Origin: Pseudofabraea citricarpa
Lineage: Eukaryota; Ascomycota; Leotiomycetes; Helotiales; Dermateaceae
Reading direction: 5' to 3'
Assembly: GCA_029641185.1 (NCBI GenBank)
Contig: JAPWGK010000031.1
Coordinates: forward strand, 310,001-374,000
Length of the DNA: 64,000 nucleotides
Both the position numbers and the translations under genes were made by a program. Shown piece by piece: positions 11,986 to 22,240 of the stretch (within the stretch, counting starts at the first letter, position 1; every line of letters begins with the position of its first letter). The notes under the pieces are model-generated. The model made no database searches. It saw only the letters and a program-made list of their open reading frames with translations, and was not told the origin of the DNA.

Positions 11986-12717
11986 TCAACATCCTCCCCC
12001 ACCGGCTGCCCCACCCGCCGCTGCATTGTTACTCCTGCGTCTCTTCTCTACAATAGCCAACAGGCTAACCACAGCGAGTAGCTCCCAGTTCTGACCAAGA
12101 ATTCCCTGTGCTCCCGAGTTCAGGAACGCCATCTTACCCTTCTTACTCAGACTCATCCTGACGCCCGTATACACGGCAACGACCTCTCCCGTCATGATCC
12201 TAACCAGCTTCATCCCGGTACTGCGAGCGCCTAGTCCAGCGATTTCCTGACCGGAGCTGCGCCGCCATTCGAATCTCTCCTTCTTACCCTGCTGCGAGAT
12301 AGCAGTGGTAAATGAATGCGTGATGGTAAAAACGCCATCTTTGATCAGTTCCGTGGCCTGGTCTCCGCATTGGAGCGAGATAGTGCTGGAGAACGTTTTG
12401 AAAGTGGCTGTGCATAGGGCTGGAGACGAGGGCGTGGGACGGCAGTGGATGACAACGTCCGGTTTACTGCTCCAGCTGTGGTGTGTTGCGATGTAGTAGA
12501 GTTCCTCGTTCCGCTTGGTGGCGTCCGGGATGGTGCAGAGGATGAGATCTGACATGGAGGTTTTTTCAAAGAGGAAACTCTGCGGGAACTGCGAGGTGAC
12601 GGGCTGGGGTGATGCAACGACTTGTGTCGGTTTATTTTGGTACGTGGGCTGCTGCATGTCGTAGACGTATGGAGGTGGTTCGCTCATCGTGTTGCTTGTC
12701 GAGTTGAGGCTTGCCAT
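11986..12717 (-). CDS. Conserved fungal protein, possibly tubby/LURP-one-like
   Basis: Intronless ORF, 243 aa. A proline/glutamine-rich N-terminal tail (about 45 aa) leads into a compact beta-rich region (about residues 48-190). This has a regular spacing of short hydrophobic strands around DLILCTIPDA, TATFKTFSSTISL and FEWRRSSGQEI. The pattern resembles the beta-barrel of tubby-C-terminal/LURP-one-related (or DUF6593) proteins, but that is an impression from pattern only. A hydrophobic segment near residues 205-220 (WELLAVVSLLAIVE) and a basic, Ala/Gly-rich tail ending in Cys follow. It is convergent with the DUF3176 gene, 268 bp away. No function is claimed. Confidence 0.7.
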   Translation of the reverse strand: MASLNSTSNTMSEPPPYVYDMQQPTYQNKPTQVVASPQPVTSQFPQSFLFEKTSMSDLILCTIPDATKRNEELYYIATHHSWSSKPDVVIHCRPTPSSPALCTATFKTFSSTISLQCGDQATELIKDGVFTITHSFTTAISQQGKKERFEWRRSSGQEIAGLGARSTGMKLVRIMTGEVVAVYTGVRMSLSKKGKMAFLNSGAQGILGQNWELLAVVSLLAIVEKRRRSNNAAAGGAAGGGGC

Positions 12718-13599
12718 CTTGACAGTGAGTTGTGTGCTACTCTGCTTTTCGTTTTCGGAACAGGGGACACAATCTTATATAAAATACCTTCCGGTGCAAT
12801 CTGTTGGACAGACTTAGACCATATCTTATCGTATGACGTTGGAAACCTCCTCAGCCTTGCTGGCCTTACGTGAAGGAACAACCAAATACGGCGGAACCGA
12901 AGCCAAGAACTGCAATGATCTCCGATCCGTGCCACGAAAGGACTGAACAGCTGCAGCTCCCATTGGGTGACTCGTGAAATAAACTCTCTGCCTGGACGCT
13001 TGATGTGATTAGCAAAGGAGCTAGATTACCTGCAAAGCTAATTGTACTGATCTGCTTCTGGGGCTGTGTTTAAGATTGTCGAAAGCGAGTTTTGGTACGC
13101 TTTGACGATATATGTCAACCAGATGTGAGTATTATGGGATTCTCAAGTAACTCAGGCGATACTATTTTAATCCATCGTCCAATTTTATGTGTATAGTAGT
13201 AGCGTTGTTGACGGCTGGTTTTGAGGGACAGCATGATGTCGGTTCGTAAGCGACCGCTAGGCCACAATAATATGTTGTGCATGTGTGAGCAACAGTCAGA
13301 CCCGCCATTGTTGATATGAAAACAGCTGGGGGAAGAAAAATCAAAAAAAGTCAAAAGGAAACGGGCCATTGACTGAGGGGATAATGTATAGTAGAAGTTC
13401 CTAGGAGTTTAGTAGGTAAATATATTTGTAGGGGAAAAAATCATATAGCTGTATCTGACCTTTTGCACATACCACAAAGATGTAAGAAGCAGATCGTTAT
13501 TCTATGGGTACTGGTAAATTTAATGCCAAGCTCATCTCATCATTTCGTGTTAGACCAAATCATGCCAATCGTATCTTTGCCGCTCAAATCGAGGTAGAC
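12718..13599. other. Intergenic, no gene seen
   Basis: Contains the upstream region of the preceding minus-strand gene and the 3' flank of ribose-5-phosphate isomerase. Small ORFs on both strands show no domain or signal features. Confidence 0.6.
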
Positions 13600-14879
13600 T
13601 CATGGTCGAGACTTAACACCAGAAATTTCCGAAGAAGTTCTAACTTCAACATCACCGTTCTCCATTCCAAAGTAGGCTGCTACAGGCTTTTGCCCGCCAC
13701 CTTCCTCTCCTGCATTGGCGACTTGAATTCCGTTTCTGCCGTGGAACAGGCCAACATCAAGGATCCCAACTGTTCTCTTAAGTCTTCTACCCAATGCATG
13801 AACCTCCCAAGTACCGTGGGTTCCATCTCCTTTGTCGCCAGGCTTCAGGTCACGCTCCAGAAGCAATGGTGGGAAAGGTGCATCGATAATCCACATGCCA
13901 TTGTCCGTTACGACTGGTCCTGCCTTAGCACTACCTCCTTGTCGGATCTTAGGGTCTGGCGAGCCAAGAGTAATGAGAATTCTCTTCACTGTAGGGGCTG
14001 CAAGTGGTGCAATCTCAATTGGTATCGTCTTCCAGGATGTCAGAAGGCGTGGCTGGAGCTTTCGGTAGTCTACAATTCTGTCAGTACTCAGAAGTGAGAT
14101 TCGGGTGTATATGCTTTACCTGCAACACATATGAACTTCTTTGCGGATGTTGCAACAAGCTTCTCTTGGAACAAACATGCTCCACCACCCTTTATACAGT
14201 TCAAATCTTCGTCGATCTCATCGGCACCATCAAATGCCACATCTAAACTCTGGCGTTTACCTTTCAATCCTAAATCTTGTAGTCCAGTACTTAGATTCAG
14301 CGCAGCCGATCCACTCAGGGTCTTGTGAGCCACCTCAACTGGTGGTAGGGAATCAATACTACCTAATGGCAGGCCAGCCTCAATAATCAGTTGCTTCGAC
14401 TGATCCCCAGTTGGTACAAAGATCATCTTCGAGGTGATCTCTCTGCCCTTCGCAGCAATTGCCTCAACAACATATACCACAGTGCTTCCAGATCCAATGC
14501 CAATGTACTTGTATGAAGATTCGAAATGGTCCTCTACAGCCTTGTAAGCTGCTCGGCGTTTCGAGGCCTCGACGGGGGAGAGCTTCGGGACATCATGAGG
14601 CAGAGCGTTCTCTGCGTCAATTGAGTTCGACATGGTGCGACGCGTTTGCGGTCTTGTTGTTATGGATCGGTAAGAATGAGTGCAGGAAATATAATGCGAG
14701 TAGAGCGACGACGGAAAAGTGACGGCGGGGCTCGAAGGATGATTAATGAAGGAAAAACGGTGATAGTGAGCTGCTGCTGGTTGTAGGAATGGTCGTGGCT
14801 GTAAAAACTGCGCTGACACAGCACTTGTGCAATGTTTACGTGGGATTATTTTTCTCACGAAGTTCGATGTGGCATCCAT
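13600..14879 (-). CDS. RKI1: Ribose-5-phosphate isomerase A (EC 5.3.1.6)
   Basis: Interconverts ribulose 5-phosphate and ribose 5-phosphate in the non-oxidative pentose phosphate pathway. Two exons: complement(join(13600..14069,14120..14879)), with a 50-nt intron whose removal joins KKFICVAG... to [10 protein letters not shown]. RpiA hallmarks are the [13 protein letters not shown] loop, [29 protein letters not shown] (Asp/Asp/Lys active-site cluster) and the C-terminal [24 protein letters not shown] region. From the first ATG the protein is 409 aa. An internal ATG at 14633 in a good context (ACCATGTCG) gives a standard cytosolic 327 aa. The extra 82 aa are Ser/Arg/His-rich and nearly free of acidic residues, like a mitochondrial presequence or translated leader. 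It is divergent from the NEDD8-E1 subunit gene. Confidence 0.93.
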
Positions 14880-15303
14880 GTAATGGTATGGTGGAAGTTT
14901 GCTGGCAGCATCGTCACCGTGTCACCCCACCACCGTTGATGAGTGAGCAATGCCAAGTCCCACCTCGAGACGAAACCCCGTCGCCCCGGTGCTTAAGTAT
15001 TCCTGTTTGGGACGAACTCACGATGCAGTCACGTGCCGGAAACAGCCCACCTTGTGGCCTTGCGGCCTGGCTGCCTGGCTGCCTGGCCGGCTCAGAACCT
15101 TGACCTTAACCCAATGTGGCGCAAGGCTGAAGCTCCAAACCCATTTGCTCCACGACATCTCAGCCTCCTCTCTTCTATGGCACTCCTGTCTTCGACTTCT
15201 GCTCTCATCTCGCAGCAGAAATACTGAGGACCTATAGCACCCAGTCCGGAAAGGCCATCTAGCTACAACCACACATACCACGCCTACGTTACGTTACGTT
15301 GCC
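14880..15303. promoter_or_regulatory. Divergent promoter between RKI1 and ULA1
   Basis: A 424-bp spacer between two divergently transcribed genes must contain both promoters, and possibly RKI1 leader sequence. It has pyrimidine-rich stretches and tandem ACGTT units at about 15287-15300 just before the ULA1 ATG. No TATA box is evident. Confidence 0.5.
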
Positions 15304-17100
15304 ATGGCTGAAACGGCAGCAGTGACAGAGGTAATTACCAACCAAACTCCCCCCATACTCAAAGGTCCTTCCGACAAGGAGAAGAAGTATGATAGACAAT
15401 TGCGACTTTGGGGAGGTCAAGGACAGCAAGCGCTGGAGGATGCTCACATTTTACTTCTCAATAATGGCTCTGGAACCGTGGGCATTGAGACCTTGAAGAA
15501 CCTAGTCCTGCCAGGTATGTGTGTGCTCCATCCCACAATGTACAGATACTAACTGTCTCGAGGCATTGGCAAGTTCACCATCTTGGATGAGGCTACGGTA
15601 GAAGAAGCAGATCTAGGAGTCAACTTTTTTCTGGCCGAGGAACAACTGGGACAGCCAAGAGCGGTAGCTTGCACGACATTGCTGCAAGAATTGAATCCTG
15701 ACGTTGACGGTAATGGTGTGCACTTGCATAAGGTACATATTCTATACATCTGCCATCTATCAGAAGCTGATTCCAGGACAATAGGGTGGTCTTGCCAGCT
15801 TCCTCGAAACTGATCAATCATTTACTTTGATACTCTTCTCCTTTCCCATCGACCCTGCGTCGCTTTCTCTCCTCGAAGCTTACGGCAAGCAACATAAAGT
15901 TCCACTCATCGCGGTTCATTCTGCGGGCTTCTACTCATACTTTAGAGTCGTTCTTCCTGGCACCTTTCCCATAGTCGACACCCACCCAGACTCCACGGCA
16001 ACAACCGATTTGAGGCTATTGAACCCATGGCCGGAGCTGTCGAAGTTTGCAGAGGATCTAACTGTAGATATTGACAATCTTGGTGCCCATGAACACGGTC
16101 ATATCCCATATATTGTTTTGTTGTTGCATTACCTCACAAAATGGAAGGAAGCACACGGCACTATGCCAAACACATACAAGGAGAAGACAGCCTTTCGAGA
16201 AACAGTCTCTGCAGCTATGCGTACTGATATACCTGAGGGAGGCGAGGAGAACTTTGAAGAAGCAATAGCTGCAGTCTTGAAGACGGTATCTGTACCAAGT
16301 CTAGCAAGTTCAGTAAAAGAAGTCTTTGAGTACGAACCTCAAGCAGTATGTTGAATCTCGACAATGTTGAAATTTTGGCTAATTGCAATAGGAGGATGCC
16401 GAATCTAATTTCTGGATCATTGCTAGAGCAATTAAAGACTTCTATACAAAACACAACCAACTTCCACTTCCAGGATCTGTACCAGATATGAAGGCCCAAT
16501 CTACCGTATATGTCAAGCTACAGAACATCTACAAAGCAAAGGCTCGCCAGGATGTTGCTGAAGTTCTCGAGACCGTTCGGTTGCATCCTCGTGGCAAAGA
16601 GATAGACGTCAGCGAAGTCGAGGTCTTCTGCAAGAATGCCGCTTTCATTAAACTTATACATGGCTCGGAATCACAACCCGGGAACTTAGAAACCTTGGCT
16701 AGTAAGTGTATGTCTTGCATTGACTTGATTAGATGCTTACACACCATCAGAAAGTGAACTTCAGAGTGACCAGGATGCCGCCGCATGGAACGGCCCTCTT
16801 TCCCTTCTTCCAATTTTCCTCGCATTGCATGCAACCTCACATGATTCATCGGCGTCATCTTCTGATATCATTTCTACGTTTGTCAAGACAATTCCAGATG
16901 TATCTTCCAATCCGCGACTAGAAAAAATAGCGCAAGAAGTTGCCAGGGCCCATGGCGGCGAACTACACAACATTTCCTCTCTGACAGGTGGCATGGTGTC
17001 ACAAGAGATCATCAAGATCATTACCAAACAATACATCCCGATCGACAACACGTGTGTCTTTGATGGCATCACGAGCAGAGCTCAAGTGTTCCGGATTTGA
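15304..17100 (+). CDS. ULA1: NEDD8-activating enzyme E1 regulatory subunit (NAE1/APP-BP1)
   Basis: Partner of Uba3; together they activate NEDD8/Rub1 for cullin modification. Model join(15304..15514,15563..15732,15785..16345,16392..16701,16751..17100), 533 aa, close to the usual 520-540. The N-terminal half has the adenylation-fold opening [18 protein letters not shown] and [19 protein letters not shown], followed by [16 protein letters not shown]. Then come VIESHPD-like and [11 protein letters not shown] motifs ([22 protein letters not shown] region). No catalytic Cys is expected in this subunit. The C-terminus ends with the [23 protein letters not shown] region and VFDG. The second intron uses the AATAG acceptor at 15784, because the nearer CCAG would create a stop. 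Confidence 0.95.
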
Positions 17101-18660
17101 GGGATCTCACCCATCACTTTCTTCCATACCTTGCAAGTGCATCACGACATGATCAGATGAATAATTGAGTATAGACTTGGAGGCGTTTCATTCAACGAAA
17201 ATTTCAAGGAACGGATGGATACGGCTTTAGGACATCTTAAAGGAAGACGCATATCAGAGAGTGTGGAGAACAAAATGAGATGTGATATGATGATCGGAAA
17301 ATCTTCAGGAACAACCGTTTTGAATTTCTACTTGCGATATTTTGACCCCAACCAGTCTTCTCATCACCATTAGATTGTATTTCCAAGGCAGCATTTACGA
17401 ATCCAAGGACTCGCCACATCTAACACCGAGGGAAGGTCAGGATGAACCAAATTCCACCTCCCCTAAGCTTGTTAGTCTTATCTCGGTTCCTGCTGGGCCC
17501 ATCATCATTATCAACTTTCATTCAGAAGAGGCATGAGCAATGAACGAAAAAAGATATGGGGCTGGGACCATGAGCTTTACTGTGTATTACGTGCAGGAAG
17601 TACAGGTACCTCTCTGCCTTACCCCGCATGAATTCTTTGCTATCTCTGTGCCTTTCCCACTTCCCCATCACATTTCTCCACAGTTTTCTCTGGTAGTAAG
17701 CCTTAGGTAGGTATGTGGGTTGTCAGTGTGCAATGCCACTGGGTGATGGGTGCTCGCTAGTCGCTTGCTCGGCCCGTAGTGCCATATTAATCCTTGATGC
17801 TGATGCTGATTCCCTTCCAATTGAAGACTGTGGTTTGTTTCCCATCCCCCCTTTTAAAACTTGCTGTGATTTGTGACCTTGGGTGCTACTTGTTTTGAAG
17901 GAGAAGAAGAACGGCGAGGAAGAAATGGTCCGGCCTCGGTGTTGGGGGAGTGGGAGGGGGGATGTGGAGGAAGTGACTGTGAGGTCATCTCTGCATGCTG
18001 AAAGGGCGAGGGAAGGTGTAGGAGATAAGTGATAGATGGGGTATGACTGGTTTGGGGGTGAAGAAGGAGAAGCAGTGATGTGATGCGATGGAATGGAGAG
18101 GAAGAACGGGAACAAAGGAAGACGCGAAGTCGTCGCTCGCTTGCTTGTTCGCCCCCGAAGTGAAGTGAAGATGGCGTGAGGTGACGTGAGTAGATGAGAT
18201 GCGAGGCTGTATCAGTGCCAATACCAGTGCGAGGATGCCCAGAATCATCTTAATCGTCTCATCTCGTACTTAGCAGAAGAAAAGGAATGGCAAAGAGAGT
18301 GCAAGAAAGACAAGACTCCGGAACGCTCAGCGTCTGGTCCTGAACACGAGGAGAAGGATGGGATGGCGGGAAGTCTCTCTTGGTGCAGGTACATTATTAG
18401 GTACAGAGTTTACCACTGTGCAGAATACCGCACTGCAGGAGGGGGGGAAACTTAGTTAGATGAGAGTTATTATATCGCCCCCTCAGCTATCACGTCTCGG
18501 ATAGAGTACTTCACCACGTAACGTCCTCTCTCCTCTCCCTCAACATCTCACATCTCACATCTCGTCGCGTAAAAGAGCCTGCTTTTCGTCGTGAAGCTAT
18601 CCCGAAGGCCTTTTTTTTCTCCTCTGCCCTATACCAGAGTGTGCTTATAGGTGTGTGTGT

Positions 18661-18750
18661 TGGTGTGTGTAGGGGTGTTCAAGGTGAGGCGAGGCGTAGG
18701 AGGTGAGTGGTGAGGAGAGGAGAGGGGAGGGGAGGGGAGGAGAGGAGGTA
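18661..18750. repeat. Purine-rich GAGG/GGAGG tract
   Basis: The plus strand is almost entirely G and A in this stretch, with repeated GGAGA and GGGGA units. It could form triplex or other non-B DNA. It sits in the convergent gap after ULA1. Confidence 0.7.
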
Positions 18751-18790
18751 TAACAGCCAACGCACTATTAGGGGCTGCATTTGCAGCAAT

Positions 18791-18827
18791 CGCAGTTGCA
18801 GTTCCAGTTGCAGTTGCAGTTGCAGTT
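18791..18827. repeat. GCAGTT hexamer repeats
   Basis: About six imperfect tandem GCAGTT units, one with a TTCCAG interruption. It is simple-sequence DNA with no coding role seen. Confidence 0.85.
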
Positions 18828-19902
18828 AGAATTGAGGAGTTGGAGTCTGAATTAGGAGGTAAGAGATGAGAGAGGCAGGGCTACTGGCAACGCAAAGCAG
18901 CATATAAGAGCAAAGTGATATAATAAGAAGCACAATATCATAACAGCAGCAATTAACCTCGTACAAACTTCCAACAACTTCCAACACGGGCTCTAGAACA
19001 ACAAGAACGACAAGAAGAACACCTATAACACGTAGTCCTAAGATTTTCCCGCTCCTGGTAGTATCATTCATGGCTATATCTTATCATAGTACCCCTACTT
19101 ATCATATCACGAACCTACTGCTGTATGTATGAGGAGGCCTGGCCTAGCACACTGTCCGCTGCTAATTCCGCTATCCACCGTCGACCCTTCAGACACCACC
19201 GACACAAATTGCTACCGCCGGCTTGCTTGCCTACTTGCCTGCTCCTTCATCCTGTCATAGATAAAAGACGTAGGTAAGGAGCTACCGGAGCTTCTTGTTA
19301 CCGTACGAAGGCCAGGTACGTACCGCGCGTTACCGGATCGACGCCGCCCCGGCCAGAGCGAGTGGGTGAGTTGAGTTGAGTGGGCGGGTGGCTGTGTTTT
19401 CTTGTACGGTGCGTGGTGCAGGTGCAGGTGCAGGTGCATGTGCGCGTTTGCGTGGGTGGGTGGTGCCGTGGCACTGTGTGGTGTAATATTAATCTATTTT
19501 CTAATATATCGAGAGGCTGAAAAAGCCGTCGTGCTGGCCTGCCTTTCCTTACCTGCGCGAGCCAAAGTATGGTAGCAGAAGAGGCGTAGACGTCAGCCAA
19601 GCAGGGGTTCAATCTAAATTTCTCGATTTTTTTTTTTTCAATCTTTTGTTTCCCTTGCGAGGAATTGCATTGGGAGTGACTGGTTGAGAGCTGCGAAGTG
19701 AAATGGGGGTATATATTTTCTGTAATAAAATCTTGTAGTGTAGCTAAATGACAAGGCAATTTTGGTGACTAGACAAACTGGGGTATGTGGGGTATGTAAC
19801 CGTTACAGGATAAATAGGAAGAAAATAAAGTATCGTCAAGAATGTTAGGCTTCGTTAGGTCTTGTGTCGTCGTCGGCGTCATCATTCTCATCATCATCAA
19901 TC

Positions 19903-22240
19903 TCAATGCTGCATCATCCAACCACCGTTGTCATACTCTGTTGGCATACCCACAACGAAGTTGCCACCATATTCTGGCATACCGTCGAACCCCTCCGTAA
20001 AGTTTCCCCATGGCATGCCGTCAAGGTCGCCCCAGACGTTCTGATGATCTAGCAAGACCATTCCCTCTTCCATCTCCACCTGGATCATCTCTTCCTGATT
20101 CAGGCCCTGCTGCTTACTAGCTTCGTACATTTTAGATACAACTTCGCGGCTTCTCCTGGCTGCTAGTGACCAATCTGACATGGCTTCTAGCGCGTCAAGT
20201 ACCACTTCGATCTGTGATTGGCATTCCCGGACTTGGGCTGGGTTCCAACTTTCCCAGAACACACTCACTAGGGGTATCATCGACGCTTGATACATAAACC
20301 AGACTCCATTCCAGCCAAGCATCTGATTGGGCGTAAACTCTCTCGCAATATCTTCGATCGTCTGTTTGGCGATCATGCGACATTGATTTACGGCTGCCAA
20401 CTCTTCAGGCGAAGGTGGTAATTGATTACCTCGGTTTGCGAGATTTAGTAAAACGGGCCGATGGAGCACAACTCGTAAATTCTGATATCGCCACTTCATT
20501 ACACATCGTGCTGTATAGAGTGACTCTGTACAAGGATCTGAAGACCGCAAGATCCATGGAAGACTGTCGTACCAGTTTACCAACTGATTATCCAGATTGA
20601 TGCGGTCCTCATTTCGAAGCAGAGGCGATTGCGCGAGGATGTCTTGAATCTGCGTTGCAATTTTGCAGAATTTAATGTTTTCAATCAATGGAATTATGCC
20701 AGTGTGCTGGTTTAAGGTACTCTAAAAGACGTTAGCTTTATCTTTAGCAGTGGTATTTTTGTTGCTTACTGGATCAAGATTGGTTTCGGGGGATTGTATA
20801 GTGATTCCAGGACCCCACCTTCCCATTGAAGGTCTGCCCATTGTTGTAGACGCCCAAGTGTCAAGACAAAACAGACTCCACCATGTCCTTCGCCTCAATT
20901 CTATGAGCAACGGAGTAGCATCTAGCTGCTCATGGCCGCTTTCTCTGTGCAAGCCCATGGCACAGGCCATTCGTAAAGCGGCCCCAGAAATCGCATTTGC
21001 CATGTTCGGTCGATTTAGATAATGGAGATAAAACCCCCCCATCAATGCCAGTGCTTGTAATGTCTCCAAATGAGAGCTTCCGAAGCTGTCGAGTGGTAGA
21101 TGCTCCTTGGCTTTGCTGAAATAGCTGAGATGGCTATGATCGTCCGACTTGTTAGCCACGATACTTCCCATGGTAAAAACCATGTTCAACAAAGCTAGCC
21201 ATGGAGCATCGTTTCTCTGGCCGCTAAGATAATCTGCTCTAAACGATGGCTCGTCAAGCATCGGAATCAGAATCTGAACTCGATTGAAATAGGCGTCTAT
21301 CAAGGTTTGCCCTTCTGACGACCAGACTATTCGCGAAAGAGATCTAGATGGTGCAGAACTCCCTGGTCGTGGCGTAGGATAATTGCTCGCCACGGTAAGT
21401 TTATTATTTGACGTCTGGGGTGCTAGAAATGATCGAAGGACTGGCGCAACCTTGAGCATCACTAGAAAAGCAGCTTTTACTGATGTAGCTCCCATGTATG
21501 AGGATTGCCTGTCTACAGACAAAGACAGGGCGTTGACATCATCTGCCTCTGCTGGAATTGGCTCTCGATTTCGCCTTTCTTCGTCCCATTCCGTATCTCT
21601 GCTAGGAATCTGTTCCAGATTTGCAAGACTTCTATCGTCATCGGATATAGATGCAATAGGTGACTGAAATTGATCCTGGGAAAAGTGCGAAATGTTCGAT
21701 CCCGTAGGTGAGGTCTGTGAGGGCGCGCCTTGTGAGCCCGGTTTGTCTAAGAGGTATATGAGCTCTTGTCGGGTGAGATTGAGTAGAGATTGAGGATCTC
21801 GTGAAGGATATAAGCGCTTCAGTATGGCTCTACACTCGTCCAAAGACTGAGAGAGGGCATCAAGAGTTCTGTGGCCGTCAGCGAAGTCCAAAACAAGACC
21901 TAGAGCCAACCGTACTTTCGAGAAGGTATGACTCTCTGTCGGTGCTTGTCATAGTGGCATGGCTTGGGCGACCGGCATCCAAGGCACTGCCCGCAGGGCT
22001 GGCGGCCATCACAGCGTATTTTGCGTCTCTTGCATTCAGCGCATGCATGCGGAGTCGTGATTCTTTTTGAGGCAGCATTTGAGGAAGCTTTGGGCGCATC
22101 GTGCGACTGCTCAGAAGGGTTTCGTTGCGGCGCGAGACCTTGGACTGCACAAAGATTATCAGCACGGTACCCCGCAATCAAGAGTGAGTTTGCGACTCAC
22201 AAGTGTGGAACATTTTGGATGAAGGTACTGCAGGAGGCAT
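19903..22240 (-). CDS. Zn2Cys6 transcription factor with fungal_trans domain
   Basis: Nuclear regulator. Model complement(join(19903..20721,20770..21868,21916..22144,22201..22240)), 728 aa. The short first exon (MPPAVPSSKMFHT) is deduced from a GTGAGT donor at 22200, a TGCTGAT branch site and a GTGCAG acceptor. The zinc cluster spans Cys48-Cys76 (48, 51, 58, 64, 67, then 70 or 76), with an extra Cys70 making CLGCRSPKPC. The linker RQRVIPSRKTLDALSQSL, spliced by a 47-nt intron, and RQELIYLLDKP look like a conserved dimerisation segment. The MHR domain follows, with RRRTWWSLFCLDTWAS and MGRPSMGRW motifs. The C-terminus is acidic and Gly/Met-rich, as in activation domains. Target genes are unknown; no co-oriented pathway genes lie beside it. 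Confidence 0.88.

Larger units (their letters stand above)
17101..19902. other. 2.8-kb convergent gene-poor gap
   Basis: It lies between the 3' ends of ULA1 (plus) and the second Zn2Cys6 gene (minus). No gene is supported. It is rich in low-complexity DNA: purine-biased tracts (17880-18120 and 18660-18750), GCAGTT hexamer repeats (18791-18827) and GGTGCA repeats near 19420-19440. A non-coding transcript cannot be excluded. Confidence 0.55.
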
